This document shows, piece by piece, positions 43,901 through 55,890 of a stretch of DNA of 64,000 nt. The notes beneath the pieces are model-generated. The model was not told the origin of the DNA, did no database searches, and saw nothing but the letters and a program-made list of their open reading frames with translations. Source of the DNA: Heterotrichella gracilis. Its lineage: Eukaryota > Sar > Xanthophyceae > Tribonematales > Xanthonemataceae. The DNA lies in NCBI GenBank assembly GCA_032358255.1, contig JAULBX010011988.1, positions 1 to 64,000 of the forward strand, given 5' to 3'. A program made the position numbers and the translations under genes. Numbering within the stretch: the first letter of the stretch is position 1; each line of letters opens with the position of its first letter.

Positions 43901-45444
43901 CGGATAATCGGTCACAGAAGATTTAGAGTGGTGTTCAATTAAATATCCACCTGCTGCAGGTCGTGCCCAACTTCCGTGTGCGCACCATCCCCGTGCTTGG
44001 CACCTCCCCTGCCATCTTTGGGATGGCGGCCGCTGCGCACATACTGTGCCACCTGGCGGGGTCACCCATCAACCCAGACCCGCTCTTCAAAATCCCAACG
44101 CAGCAGGTGGGGATCTCCAAGGCCTTGTGACACAGAATGCAAGCGTTTACCACAAGCCAGCGACAGTGAAGCGCTGGTTATTGCATTGATTTCTGTTTTC
44201 TGCGCCCGCAAGTATCCACGTGTCCCTGCTTCCTGCATGTTCCTGTGTCCCCAAAACATCACATGTTGTTATGGGCTGCAGATCCCACACTGATGTCCCC
44301 AAGTAACATCAAATCTCAAGGATGCATGGTCTGTTGTCCCCTAATTTCTCAATCCCGTCATCTGGGTTGCAGATCTCCACGCTTATGTCCCGGCTGGAGG
44401 AGCGTGAGGCGCTGAGGGGAGGACAGGTGGCGGTGGACCTGGCGGATGTGAGTACCTCTAGGGTTTCAAGTGTTGGGGTTAGGGTTTAGGGCTAAATCTA
44501 TATCCTTGAGGTTAACTTTTAGGTAAGGGTATAGGGGAGGGCAGGTGGGGGTGGACCTGGCGGATGCAAATATCCTTAGGGTTTAGGGTAGGGTTTAGGG
44601 GGTCAGGGGCCTGTACATGCATTTTGCACAGACCCAAAGGTATGCACCTTGAGTTAAACAACCCCCCTCACCGCAGAATAAGTACTTGGTGTGGTGTGCG
44701 TAATATTTTGCAAGCCAACATGCCTGATGTCGGTTTTATGGGTTTTGGCATTGGGGTTTTGTATTTCTTTCCTGGGACACAGGCGCTGTCCATCTGTCCC
44801 CGCAGATTGAGTACCTTGGCTTTGAAACTGGAATGCACACACTTACTCAACGACCCCCTCAACGCAGATTGAGTACCTGGTGCGGGAGGTGTGGCGGGGC
44901 GTGAGTGCGCGTGCACCCCGCCCGCTTATCCCGGGGGCTGATAAGGGGCTCAGCAGGTCGACCGCAGGCCTCACATTGACCAGGTAAGGGTTTAGGGGTT
45001 CAGAGCCCAAGAAAGTTATACTCCCGCTAACCTTTAAAAATTGGAAACAATCGAATAGTAAACAAATGCAAGCAAACTAGTGCAGGGAAGTTACCGCCAT
45101 AGTTCGATTTTGCCCTCCTCTTGCAGGTTGCACTTTTGACAACCTGGTTCTGCTCACGCTCTGTGAGGCAGAGCCCCATGGGCCATTTTTGGCAAAATGG
45201 AATATAAATAAAACAATGATCTCGCAGAAAAAGGAATTCAATCTTTATTTTGCACTCCTGCAGGTGGGATCCCCTGCGCACCGCCACGGTTGACAACCTG
45301 GTACTGCTCACATTCAGCGAGGCAGAGTCACACGAGACCCAGCCGGATCTAGGCATGCTGGCTGTGTCTGAGCCCGAGTGGGTGGAGTATGTGAATGCAC
45401 GACTGGCCAGGGTGAGGGCACAGTATGGGGATGACCCCCTGTAA
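40986..45444 (+). CDS. TCD1: tRNA threonylcarbamoyladenosine dehydratase (TcdA/TCD1 type)
   Basis: Converts t6A37 to the cyclic ct6A in tRNAs decoding ANN codons, using ATP. Exons 40986-41282, 42091-42276, 42751-42852, 43207-43467, 43960-44106, 44373-44447, 44868-44983 and 45264-45444 join in frame (454 codons; yeast Tcd1 is similar). An N-terminal hydrophobic segment (ALWFAGGAAAGALVVFLA) probably anchors it in a membrane, as in yeast Tcd1/2. The E1-like core shows the nucleotide loop GLGGVGSHAAHML, LIDFDQVTLSSLNRHAV, the DAIDNINTK acidic motif, GAGAKADPTRIHIADI, VRARLKKRGI, LSTEKP and the C-terminal FRVRTIPVLGTSPAIFG, LTLTRWDPLR and LVLLTFSEAE. All are in the family order. Almost every intron carries an echo of a neighbouring exon edge. 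Start is the first ATG, preceded by stops. Confidence 0.93.
41690..41950 (+). repeat. Two echoes of the start of TCD exon 2
   Basis: The acceptor plus GGCGTGGGCAGTCATGCTGC and on to the DFDQV region (real 42086-42190) recurs at 41694-41790, and a shorter copy lies at 41901-41955. They read GVGSHAAHMLLLSGAIRLRL and GVGSHAAHMLLQW. Both keep usable acceptors upstream of the real one. Confidence 0.92.
42366..42486 (+). repeat. Echo of the end of TCD exon 2
   Basis: Aligns with 42160-42280, reading FKALVLKEHVMRILPEAQ beside the real SKASVLKDHFMRILPEAQ, with the same CAG|GTGGG donor. Confidence 0.92.
42626..42684 (+). repeat. Echo of the start of TCD exon 3
   Basis: GTTAATGAGATGTACACGGAG and the following bases match 42761-42811 almost exactly; the acceptor itself is not preserved. 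It lies upstream of the real exon. Confidence 0.88.
43020..43096 (+). repeat. Decayed copy of TCD exon 4 interior
   Basis: GACCCCACCCGCATCACATC and CGCCGACATTGC correspond to 43278-43310 of exon 4, with losses. It lies upstream of the real exon. Confidence 0.8.
43775..43845 (+). repeat. Echo of the start of TCD exon 5
   Basis: GTTGTGCCCAACTTCCAGGT continuing through CTTGGCACCTCCCCTGCCAT matches 43960-44024. Several bases differ. It lies upstream of the real exon. Confidence 0.9.
44535..44585 (+). repeat. Echo of the end of TCD exon 6
   Basis: GGGGGTGGACCTGGCGGATG here matches the exon-6 end and donor (44429-44450), followed by a similar CTTAGGGTTT spacer. Confidence 0.85.
44806..44826 (+). 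repeat. Echo of the start of TCD exon 7
   Basis: CGCAGATTGAGTACCT with its acceptor is repeated exactly at 44862-44879 and here, about 60 bp upstream. Either acceptor could be recognised; only the later one leads into the conserved frame. Confidence 0.8.
45120..45175 (+). repeat. Echo of the start of TCD exon 8
   Basis: TTGACAACCTGGTTCTGCTC and GAGGCAGAG correspond to 45289-45330. It is preceded by TTGCAGGT like the real acceptor and lies upstream of it. Confidence 0.85.
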
Positions 45445-46895
45445 ATCCGGGGATTTGAAGCGCGGTGACAGGCAAGTGGGTTTTTTTCGCTTTTTTCCTG
45501 TGGGGAAAAGAGCCTGCGATTTTTCGAGATCAGGACCTGCTGTGCCTTAGCATGAGTGGGTGGTGTGTGAAAATGCCCAGGTGGGAGGATGAGTGCAAGG
45601 AAGGGGGCGTGGTGTGGGGAGGACCCTTTGGGAGGATTTTTTGAGTTGATGGGGCCGGACTGGGAAAGGGCTGCTATCATATGGTTTGGTAGCATGCAAG
45701 GGTCTTTTCAGATGATGAGAAGCAGCCAGTTAATGGGAGGGCCTAGTGCCTAGACAATCAGCTACGCGGTCTGTCTGTGTGAATGGGGTGTGTGTGGCTG
45801 TAGTTGGGGGTTGGAGAGGGGGAGGTAAATGGGGGTACCAGGTGGCGGGGTGTGATTGGGGTGACAAACTCTATCTTGGTGTAGTGGTGGCGGTAAGCTG
45901 GTAAGGCGCTAATCTGGCAGCCAGATGTGTTCAGTTTTGCTGTTGTAGCTGGTCCCATTGGGGTTTGTCATTGATGTACATGATCATGTGTTCGAATGTA
46001 CTTGCACGGTTTCTGCAGATGGGTACGTAATCCTGCAGGTGTGTTGCAAAGTTTACTCCTTTGTACCAAGTGGCATTGTACTGTACTTTTTGCTGGCAGG
46101 CCGTCATCATAATATTCAAAGCCAGTTGGCGCACTATTAGTGCTTTTCCTGTCAACGAGTCGCTTGCAGACAGCTGTCAGGAACACATATTTTGATACTG
46201 TTTGAACTCCAAGCCTTGAAAAGGCCAGCGTGATGCCTTCTGACTACGCCTTATATTTTCATGTGCCTATGCATCACCGTGATGGCACCATTATAATGGT
46301 GCCCCGCCATGGTCGGCCAACTGTTGGTATTCTCCCATTATAATACTGTTCAAATACTGTTGTAGTCAAATGATTAGCTAATCCAGGTATTATTTACATG
46401 CTTTTGGGGCAGACAAATATAGATCGCCAACCCAGGCTCACAAACTTCTCAGAGCTGGCACCCGGGCTGTGCAAATGTAACTTGGATTGCCAGCCACCGC
46501 AAGGAGTAATGTTATTCAATGTTCCACGTCAATTTGGCTACTGTAGCCACAGTCATCATGTGCACAACAAGGGGACGGTCCCCTGCAGATGACCACCGGG
46601 AACAATCACACTGGCAGCACGATTGCACAATCGCACACTGTACAGCTCTAGGGGACGCCTACTACGGCCTCCAAGAGGAAAAAGACGTGTAAGTAAATGG
46701 GGGTCAACCCGGCAAAAAAAGGGGGGGGTGCTTGGATCCAAAACTTTGACGAGCCAGAGCCAAGCCGCAGCAGCTGCAGAGCCAGCTGGAATCACCAAGC
46801 CACCCACATTTCTAAAACGACTTTCCTTTTTTAAACCATGCCGCACGCCGCACGCTGTCGTGTGGCGGCCTCACCCGCTGCTGCCAATGACCTTT
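45445..46895. other. Intergenic region between convergent TCD and Gln-rich genes
   Basis: About 1.45 kb without telomere-like motifs. A tRNA-like arrangement near 45884-45935 (ATCTGGCAGCCAGAT hairpin) lacks a B box. No gene recognised. Confidence 0.5.
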
Positions 46896-49800
46896 TCAAC
46901 ACAAGCTCCACCTTGGCTTGGTGCCCGTTGCCCCTCCGTCGCTGCGCGCCACACGGCTTCGCTCCATCTCGTAGAGGCAGCTGTTCACCTGCAGAGGGAG
47001 GGAGGGTATTTGTGTCACTGGGTCATATATGGTAAGGCAATGATTTCCTGTGCTAACAAGAATTCCATCCCCCAGGCTCGCTAATCTGGCTTCAAAGCCA
47101 AAATGCACATACTATCAACTACTTGGTGAAGACTCAGTGGCATATGATAATTCCTGCATATCATTGGAATTTTTCAATAATTCATTTGATGTGAATAAAA
47201 GTGTCGTACAGTAACCGTCCATGCAGTATGATTGTGCAATACAAACATCCACTGTCAGAATGACCTATACTTTTGGCAATAATTTTGAACTGGGTCCGAA
47301 TCAGCAGGCTGCGGGGTTTCCGCAGTGTTGCCAGATCAGCTCAGCACAGTTATGTACAGCAAACAAGCCACCACCACCACCACACCTTTGACTTGAGCAG
47401 GGGCTTCAGTTTCCTCCTCTCGATGTCTGGGCTGCAGTTGTAAGGCGGCTGGTCCACCAGGCAGCCTGCCACATCCAGCGCAGTCATGCCGCCGCCCCTC
47501 CAATCTGAAGTTGCACAGAACGTTGGCTAAATACATGCATTCCAGCTCCACAACCAGCAGCGGTAAGCATTCAGATAAAGGGGACACTGGCGCATGGGAA
47601 ATGGGGAGGCTTGCAACCCTCAGTACAATTATGTCCCACCTCTGCCAAACCGCAGGAGTGGGGATGAGGGAGATGTAAAAGGAAGGGGGGATGGGGGATG
47701 ACAGATGGAAAGAGGTGCCAGGCAGTGTTGAAGTCACAGACAGATAGGCAGAAAAACCCACTGGGCCCGATACACCCGGTGGCCTAGGGGTGAAGGCCTC
47801 TACCCAAGATCCCACCTGAGGCCTGCTCCAGCACGCGCATGATGTGTGGTACAAGGTCCACGTCACCACCAAGAATGGAGGCGGTGCAGCAGGTGGCGGG
47901 GGCAGTGGGGGTGGAGGGGGTAGGGGGGCGACGAGCCGCGGAGGCGCCACTGTTGCTGCCTGTAAACATGTTGATGTCAACAGCAGCTCAAGTGTTGAGG
48001 AAAATAGATGGCAGTGGATTACAATGTACTTGGGTGGCAAAACTGCACTGGGTTGTGGAGTAAATTGGACCCTCCATGGCAGCAGGCATGATGGAAACGC
48101 TTGTCTGATAAAATGACTTGAAAATGATTTTTAAAAAAAGACAGCTGACATACACTGCTGGTAAATTCCGGTACTAACAAAAGGCGTCACAATTTTTTCT
48201 TGGTTGGATGATCATACCTGACGCTTGGCTGCCAAGGCCAGCACTGCCTTGCCTTGCGCACGCGGCGCTTGGTGCCTTGGGACTCGCCTCGATGTCAGCA
48301 ATCCCCGCATCTGCAGCATGCTCCTCACAAGTCGGCAGTGAAGTTTCTGTGGGGTGAGAGGTGCCTGGCTGGGGATTCTGTATGGGCAATTGCTGACTTG
48401 CTGCTGGTTGAACAGCAACGGGTGGTGCCTGTGGCTGTGGCTGGCTGGTGGGGGCCGGCGGTGTCGCGGATGAGGCGGGTTGGTTGGAGGAATGACCAGC
48501 ACTGACCGGCGCCTGCTGTGCAAACCCACGCCATTGCGGGGGAAGGAGATCAATCTGCCTTGCGGTCAGCCCTTGCGCCTGTGTCACTGGTCCCGCATCC
48601 CCTTCGTGCCACCTGTTGGACGCTGTTCTGGCTGCCACTGACCCTGCGCAGCATACACCTCGGTCACTTGCTTGCATTAACAAGCGTTCCAGCAGTACAG
48701 CCATTTTACCAGTCTATCCTGCATGCATACCCTATCCTTGCACTGGTTATGCCATCACTGCACTGGTGGTGTCAACGCAGCTAAATCATGTAATGCCAGG
48801 TCAGGCCATGCATGTGGTATTCGGTTTGATTAGCTTGATTCATTGACAATGGCACACACGTATAAGGGCAAAATACACGCAATTCTAGAACTAGAACAGT
48901 AGTTGTTTTGCTTGCATGCACATACCTGACGCTTGGATGCCAATGCCTGCACTGCCTTGCCTAGCGCATCCAGCGCTTGGTGCCTCATGACTCGCATCAG
49001 CACTGGCATCCCCGCCCTTGTCCCCACAATCTGTTGGTGCAATCCTTGAGGGATGTGGGGTACTTGGTTGAGGAATGTGCACAGACAACCGCTGGCTCCC
49101 GGGGACTTGGGCAGCAATTGGTTGCGACTGTGGCTGTGGCTGTGGCTGTGGCTGTGGCTGTGGCTGTGGCTGTGGCTGTGGCTGTGCATGAGGTTGAGGT
49201 TGGATACCAGGGAAGTTGACTGGTTGTGGATCATTTACGCTGCGCATTGCTGGCAAAGTTGCTGGTGGTGCTGCTGGTGGTGGTGGAGGTGATGGTTGTG
49301 ATGTGAGCGGTGGTGGTGATGGGGATGTGGGTGGAGGTGGGGGTACAAACTGCTCCTGGCTCCATTGCATGCCAATGGATTCACTTGAGGCGCCCCCACT
49401 GCTGCCAGATGCCTGAGCAGCTGTGGGGGTTGGGTGGTACTGGAGGGGACTGTGGAAGCTGACTGTGTGTGGCATTTGTTGGATAGTGGCTGCAGGCACA
49501 GGTGGAGTTGACATCCTGGTGGTGTACTCCGGTGAAAACAGGGCTGCACTGGTGGTGGGCCAGCTGGCGGTAGCCTGAGGTGGAATTGGTACTATGGGAC
49601 CACCCAGGAAGTGATTTGCTTGGCCGGTACCCTGTGGCGAGGGACTTGGGAGCCCAGTTGTCATGCCTGTGAGGGGCGTCTGCAGATGCGCATAGGGGCG
49701 CCAGGGCAGGGGGGGTTCATCTTGCTTGCGGTTGCCAAGCCCTTCCGCCTGCCTCAAGGAACTCTGACCCAGTTGCTGATGTTGGGATTCAGCCCTGGCT

Positions 49801-51864
49801 GGCCCTGCACGTGGCACGCTCATCTTGGACCGCTTCAAGCGCTGCCCGCTGCTTGTTCCCTCCTGGGGGGGCAGGCCCATGGGAAGCTGATGTGGCGCGG
49901 GTGCCTCACTGGTAACATTGAAAGGGCCTGGGGAGGAGGTTGGAATGCCTCCCCCACTCTGCACCATGTTAGCTGAAGCTGAAGAGGTGCTGCCGCCTGC
50001 CCAGCTCTGGCCAGTTCCTTCCCTGCCTGGCACACCAGCTATCGACACATGCAGCTCTCCCTGCTGGCTGCCTTGCAACCACGTTCCATTCCCGCTGCCA
50101 GGGGCACCCATCCCGCCTGCTGTCGCCATTGTGTCGCTCATGCTGGCTGGCGCCAATGTGGTGTTCCCACCTCCTGGCGTCCATGCGGCATTGCTATTGC
50201 CTGCAGGCTGGAACAGCTGCTGCTGCCATGTGAATGTCGCGCCACCTGGCGACACCTTTGGTAAGGGGCTGAATGGTGGGGCTTGAACAGATTGTGCTGT
50301 ACCAGATGTGGTGTAGTGCACGGTAGTCCACTGTGTGGGTGGCGATGGCGGCGGAAGTGGCTGGTGGAAGGGAGGCGTAGCTGCTGTAAAGGGTGCCTGC
50401 GGCTGTGACGCGGCTGTTGCAACGTGTAGGCTGGGACTCCTGCACGAGACATTGAGACGGTCACTGACGGAGGTGCCACTGGAAAACCTTTCCCTTGCGA
50501 CAAGTGACTACAGACGTGTTTCGAACGCTGATTATAATGATTCAGAATTCAAAATTCATTGTGACCATATAGTACTACCAAGCACTCCAAAACATTTGGC
50601 ATCCTGGAATTCCAAAATTCTGGCATTTAAATGCTAGTATTGAACAGCACAAACCTGACATTGCCAGTGGCAGCAGCAGCTGTTTAAGCGGCGGTGCCAT
50701 GTGACACCCCCGGCGCTGGCTGCACGTGGAGGCCTGCCAGCTTTGACTCAAGGTCCTGCAATATCTTTTGGTACCCCCCTTGCGCTGCTTCCACAGCGCA
50801 TATTGCCTGCGGGTCCCATGCAACACATTATTTGGGTGCAAAATTCTGCGCAAAATCCAGTAGTCCGTTTATGGTAGCCAATATGCAACCCACCACTGCA
50901 AAATTTGCGCTTAATGTTGGCTTTGCAACCCACTACTGCTGCTTTGACAATCAGATGGATGAGCATGGTTGTCAAAGAGAGTCATGTAACATTTCTACTG
51001 TGTCCCCATGCCACTGCTGTTCACAGGGTGCCCGGGGTGTCAGTCTGCCCACAAAGCGGAGCCAATTGGATACCAAGAGCCAATTGGATACGGGATTGGT
51101 GAGGTCCTCTGGGACAGCAAAAATGCAGAACGTGGCGAAATAGAACCCCAGTAAGACTGCGTGTTGCGCCAATTCCAGGGTGTGGTAAGAGCGCGCTTAG
51201 TGCACCTAAGCCTTGTATTTCAGTGATATTACAACTGCATGTGGCACACTGTGACGCTTAGCGTAGCCTACAAATTTAATGTGTCATTACATATATTTTG
51301 TAGTGTGAGTTTTTGAAAGCAATTCTTTGTGCTTTGGCAAACATGAAGACCTTGTACTGTAACAGCCTGAGTCAGTGTGTCTACACATGCCATACAGTGG
51401 GCACATTGTCCTACATCTGATGAGATTGATTCAATCTATGCAAACACTTAGGTACAGCCTGAGTCAGGGTCCTGGTACACTGTAGAGGCTACATGACCGC
51501 GCCAGGTGGGATGCATACACCACCGTTGTTGAACAGTGGCACTAAAAAGGTCTTCCACTTGTAAATCTGGCCACTGAAGTGCACTGCAGAGTTGCATGCA
51601 AATTATGTCCTACACTGGTGCCACAGTAACGGTTACACCCACCTCCTTGATGGACTCTATTTCCTGCTCTGTCTCCCTCCTAGCTCGTGCCACACTCTCG
51701 TCTGCGGCGTGTATCACAGAGCCTTGCATCCTATTCAACTTGAGGTCCAGTTGCGTGTTGGCAACTTCCAGGCGCTGAAGGCGGAAGAACAATGAGCGGA
51801 AGACCTCCTCCTGATCCATAGGCATGGCCATAGCGAGCGTCAGCTGCCGCAGTGCAGTATGGTT
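46896..51864 (-). CDS. Gln/Pro-rich protein of unknown function
   Basis: Five exons with matching phases are well supported: 50439-48926, 48643-48218, 47959-47816, 47504-47386 and 46988-46896 (stop). Two upstream pieces are likely but their joins are not fixed: 51864-51646, a coiled-coil stretch (VFRSLFFRLQRLEVANTQLD, then RARRETEQEIESIKE), and about 50832-50710 (AQGGYQKILQDLESKLAGL). The large exon is low-complexity Ser/Pro/Gln with a (QP)n run at about 49130-49190. The C-terminal 120 residues look folded: GGDVDLVPHIMRVLEQASG, WRGGGMTALDVAGCLVDQPP and DIERRKLKPLLKSK. The ends of the first two supported exons are related (APSAGCARQGSAG and APSAACARQGSAG). The composition suggests a nuclear regulator, but this is inference; no family recognised. 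Confidence 0.5.
49126..49192 (-). repeat. Hexanucleotide microsatellite (GGCTGT)n coding Gln-Pro
   Basis: About ten in-frame hexamer units with few interruptions on the plus strand, reading Gln-Pro repeats on the coding minus strand. Likely length-variable. Confidence 0.95.
51060..51095. repeat. Short direct repeat
   Basis: AGCCAATTGGATAC occurs twice within about 35 bp (51059-51072 and 51079-51092). It is in the presumed intron of the Gln-rich gene. Confidence 0.85.
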
Positions 51865-51867
51865 CAC

Positions 51868-53118
51868 CGCTGACCGACTTGACCTTCACAAGGGCTTAAG
51901 GTGGGCTACCATGATATCGAACAGCTGGTAAACCACTCTCCAAGTTACTTGAAATAATATTGCTATTTAGCATACCGCATGCTGAGCCCCTTCCCTTTTG
52001 ATCGTGAGCCTGAGAGAACAAAGTTGAAGTGCACGGAGCCACTGTGCAAAAGGCTGCAGCCATGGCCAGAACATGCAACCCACTTCTCCTCGTCGTTGTT
52101 CATCGTTGTATCCCCCAAGGTGTGCTGCCACGGCTACACAGGCGTCCACATGGCACACTCACATGGATGGCAGACTCTCGAGAACTAGTGAGCACGTAAC
52201 AACCAAGTGCACCTTTGATAAAGCGAGGTATAAAGGCTGCAAGCCTTGCTGGTCTGTTTGCTGGACCTGGTGTATCGCAAGTCTTGGAGCCTGGTAAGTA
52301 CTGTTAGTAATTGAAGGTCACAAACCGGTTTAGCTCGGAACAGGCATATGTACTTGTATCTATCCCTCCGATAGCCATACACAAGTAGTCCCAAGCAGAG
52401 TTTTAACAGTTGAATAGGTGACCTCTTCACTGGAGTCACACGTAGTTTGCAGTTTCGAACGGGGCCTCGGTGATGAGAGTGCAGCAAACTGGTTTCAACT
52501 AGCTAGACTACAGATTGGTGACTACTGACAGTCTTATGGTACGGCCTACAAAATAAATCAACTTGTTGCTGCAGGCCCTCCTTTGAAGTGACTAATTAAT
52601 AATATAGCACAGAATTGCCATGAAGTTCATCCCAGTGCCAGATTTTCATCACAGCTACATAGCTATGGATCATGCATGGTTACCTGCCACTATGCCAATC
52701 TTATCTCAGGTCTACCTGTGTGAAAGTGGCAATGTTTGAACACGCGTATGTGTGCATCAGACACCAATGCACATTAGTCTTGACTGACTGGCGCATGCAC
52801 AGTAGATCTCAATCACTCAATTGGGCTAAACCGCTACCTCTATGTCTCATAGGTTCTGTGGCTTATCACCATTTCTGTTCAATTGGCAGAACCAGTACAG
52901 CTGGACAACCATACAAACACAGGTGCAAAAGCAGTGCCGTCCACTGTGCTGCCGCTATACTCCCGGTGACAGATCTATGCACTGTTTGTGCAACCTTGGA
53001 TGTCTGAGACCGGACCGCTCAGCACCGCCCAACTGTTGCAGCAGCTGGATTTGGCTCCATGGGATACACCACAACTCTGACCTTGAGCTAATCTGATTAA
53101 GCGCTGCACACTGTGGCA
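51868..53118. other. Divergent promoter region between two unrecognised genes
   Basis: 1.25 kb between the Gln-rich gene (minus) and the gene at 53119 (plus). No telomere-like motif, no RNA gene, no clear promoter element seen. Confidence 0.5.
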
Positions 53119-55663
53119 ATGCAGCAGCTGCAAGCAATGCCGCTGCCTCAGCAGGCCCAGCAGGTGCCTGGCGGCCTGGCAGGAGGTTTCACCTACTTCA
53201 AGGAGATTTCCAACATTATGTTGGACGGAAACAGAAAAGACAGCTACAGCGAGGAAATGCGCAGGACTGCATGTCAGTACAAGGCCAGCGAGGCAGCTGG
53301 AGAGATGATGGGTCCTCAGCTAGAAGGTGGCCCACCAGAAGTCCAGAGCCATCTGCATGATCTGCTGGGTGCAAAGCTGCTCGATGTTGCAGCCGTGAGG
53401 AGATATGTGGGTGATGCCATCAGGGATGGACCAGGGAGAGTGAGCTCTGATGCCACAAGGTGCGGAGAATGGGCTGCCTGGAATGAGCTGTCGCCGGGAG
53501 CCAGAGGCAAGCCCTTCCACAGAAGTGTGGGAGTTCAGGGCTTTGCAGAGCATCAGCCACCCAAGCTGTGGCTCCAGGTAAGCTCACGATGGACATCTTC
53601 ACCCAAGCTTTGGCATTAAGTACCGCTCTGTGACAGTGTTGATTGTTGAGTGGCATTGGAAAGTAGTAGCTCGCATGCTGCAATGAGCCCTGTTTCATTC
53701 GTCATTGTTCATTCGTATGATTAATATTACGCACTGGGTATCATCAGCCGCATGCAGAATTTGCCACAATGGACTGCAGCAATCCATGTATGTATTTTTC
53801 TTATCCAATTTGCCGTGCATGCAGGAACTTGACAGATACAGGCAAGGCCTGTCTGGCGGGTGGAGGTTTCCAGTGATCAAGACTGTGCCAGTGCTGTTCT
53901 GCTGGGGCGATACAATCACCATCACAAAGGTAGTGCAGCAGCGGGATGATGCACAGCCAAGCAGCAGCAACCCAGGGTCCTCAGCACCTGAAGCAGATAC
54001 ACAACATGTCACGCCATTGGACAGCAGCAACATTGGTGCACCTGGCACATCACAAAGCCCTGCTGCAGAGCCTGACGACGCCTGTTACACAATCCATGTC
54101 CACGGCACTGTAACCAGCCCACTGGGAGACTCAAACCTGCCACCTGCCAATGCGGACGGCAGCTATGACGTGGCGGTTGCAATTTCAGGCACTGGCAATA
54201 CTCAGCTGGACGACCGCAGGCCCCGACTCAAAGCCACAGCGCGCTTCCCTGAACCCGGCAGCGGTGCAGACACAGCTCCTGGGCAGCAGGAAATTGTGGT
54301 CAGCTTCCCGACCCACAAATCCATTGTCTTGGCCCACAAGGACAGCGGTGGAAGCGATGCGGTGCAGCCTCTTGCTGAGGAGGTGCAGATTGATGGACGG
54401 GCCAAGATGCAGGTGGGCATTTTGACAGGGGAGTGGATCCAGTTCACTATTCTGCAGCCTGAGTGGGATGCAAGGGTTGCCTTCAAGAAGAAGTCTCAGA
54501 AGCGCAAAGGGAGTCTCTCTGAGACCATGCAGGCAGATCAGGCATCGGAGGACCAACTGCCCCCAGGTAATCCCTTTTTTTAAAAGAAATGCATGCATTA
54601 CGTATCTTTCACTGCACACACCAAGTAGCCTTGAGCAGTTATAGTGTAACACGATGAGGGCATTTTTGTCACCCAACATCAACTGCATTGCACAACCACA
54701 GCACCTGGTAAACAGGTGCACTGCACTTCTGAACAGTATCTGTGTCATTTATTACATATCAAGAATGCGTGAAATTTGGCCAATGTGAATGTTGTTTTCT
54801 TTAATGACAATGTTACCTTTCTAATATACCTCTTGTGACTACATAACCTTGTCCTTGCCTCCATTGCTGCAGTGGTGAGTGAGCCTGACGCCCCCTCAGA
54901 TTTCCTGGCACAGTCTGGCACAGTGATTGAGCCAATGTCATGGAGGTACGGCAATTTTTGGTCCAAAAATTTGCCATGAATGTACCAGGCATCTATATGG
55001 TACCACATAGCACCAGTATTAAAATGTTTTTGCAGATCACTTGCTGAGCATGCCAATGTGCTGAAGCTGCATTCATTTGGATGTCCATCTCCACACCCTT
55101 ACTGATATCATGTGCACACCCTTTGCCGCAGGCAGCCAGGCCCAGCTGAGGGCACGGTGCATGGAGGTGGCTCCTTTCTCCCCTACCCATCCGCAATCAG
55201 CAGCCTGCAACAGGACCCTAGTGTCCAGGCCGCAGCAGCAAGCTACGCAGCAGCTGGCGTGTCTGCAGTTGTGCACATGCAGCAAGACCCAAGTGTCCTG
55301 GCCAGCGTAGGAGCATACGTTGCAACTGGTCGGTCTGCACTGGATGAGCTGCACCAGATGCGCGGCGGTGGGTATGGAGCCACACACGGTCCTGGCTTAC
55401 CACCTGCTGCCAGCCAAATGATGGGTGGGCTATGGGGAACATATCAGCCTGGCACAGGGGCTTTTGGCGGGTCACAGGGATACGCAGCAGCGCCAGGCCC
55501 ATCCCTGTATGCAACCCGCGCGGAGTTTGCTGAGCTGAGGGGCGAGGTGGGCGTCCTCAGGGATGACATGCAGCAGCGGTGTGATGACCTGCAGCAGCAA
55601 CTGGATAGCTTAGCCATATGGGAGGATGTCACGGTGCGCCGCACAGCAATGACCCTGGCGTAG
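53119..55663 (+). CDS. Protein of unknown function
   Basis: Four exons join in frame: 53119-53577, 53825-54566, 54873-54945 and 55132-55663 (602 codons). The first in-frame ATG is at 53119. I recognise no family. Residues 1-153 look globular (GGFTYFKEISNIML, then LLGAKLLDVAAVRRYVGDAI). The second exon begins with a conserved-looking strand-rich part (RFPVIKTVPVLFCWGDTITI), then disordered Ser/Pro sequence, a further strand-rich region (YTIHVHGTVTSP to QIDGRAKMQVGILTGEWIQF) and a basic KKKSQKRKG segment that could be a nuclear signal. The last exon has two related units beginning QQDPSV (about 24 residues each) and ends in a coiled coil (LRDDMQQRCDDLQQQLDSL). It is divergent to another unknown gene with Gln-rich and coiled-coil parts; they may belong together, but this is only inference. 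Confidence 0.6.
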
Positions 55664-55890
55664 TGCTTCACATCTTGCGTGCGCCCAGCAATTGGCTGAA
55701 CGAAGCCCTACGTGTGCTTGCGCAACTGGTTGGAGCATAGCATTGGGCCTGGCATATGATAGAGATTATTGACGACGCGCGTGCACAACGATGAGTCATG
55801 ACCCTTGCATAGTGCTACAGTACCTTGCATGCGCAGATAAATGGGGCAGGCGCAATCCTTCTTGTGCGGAACCAGCTGTTTGCGCATATG
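55648..55890 (+). repeat. Degenerate tandem duplication over the gene end and 3' flank
   Basis: ATGACCCTGGCGTAGTGCTTC...TTGCGTGCGC at 55648-55685 recurs at about 55797-55835 as ATGACCCTTGCATAGTGCTAC...TTGCATGCGC, and following bases align loosely. It includes the real stop codon. Confidence 0.7.

Noticed and set aside
45884-45935. tRNA-like hairpin (ATCTGGCAGCCAGAT)
   Set aside because: No B box or acceptor stem; not a tRNA.
48891-50321. 476-codon frame as a gene of its own
   Set aside because: It starts at GTG and splice phases show that it is one exon of the larger Gln-rich gene; its last codons run into the intron.
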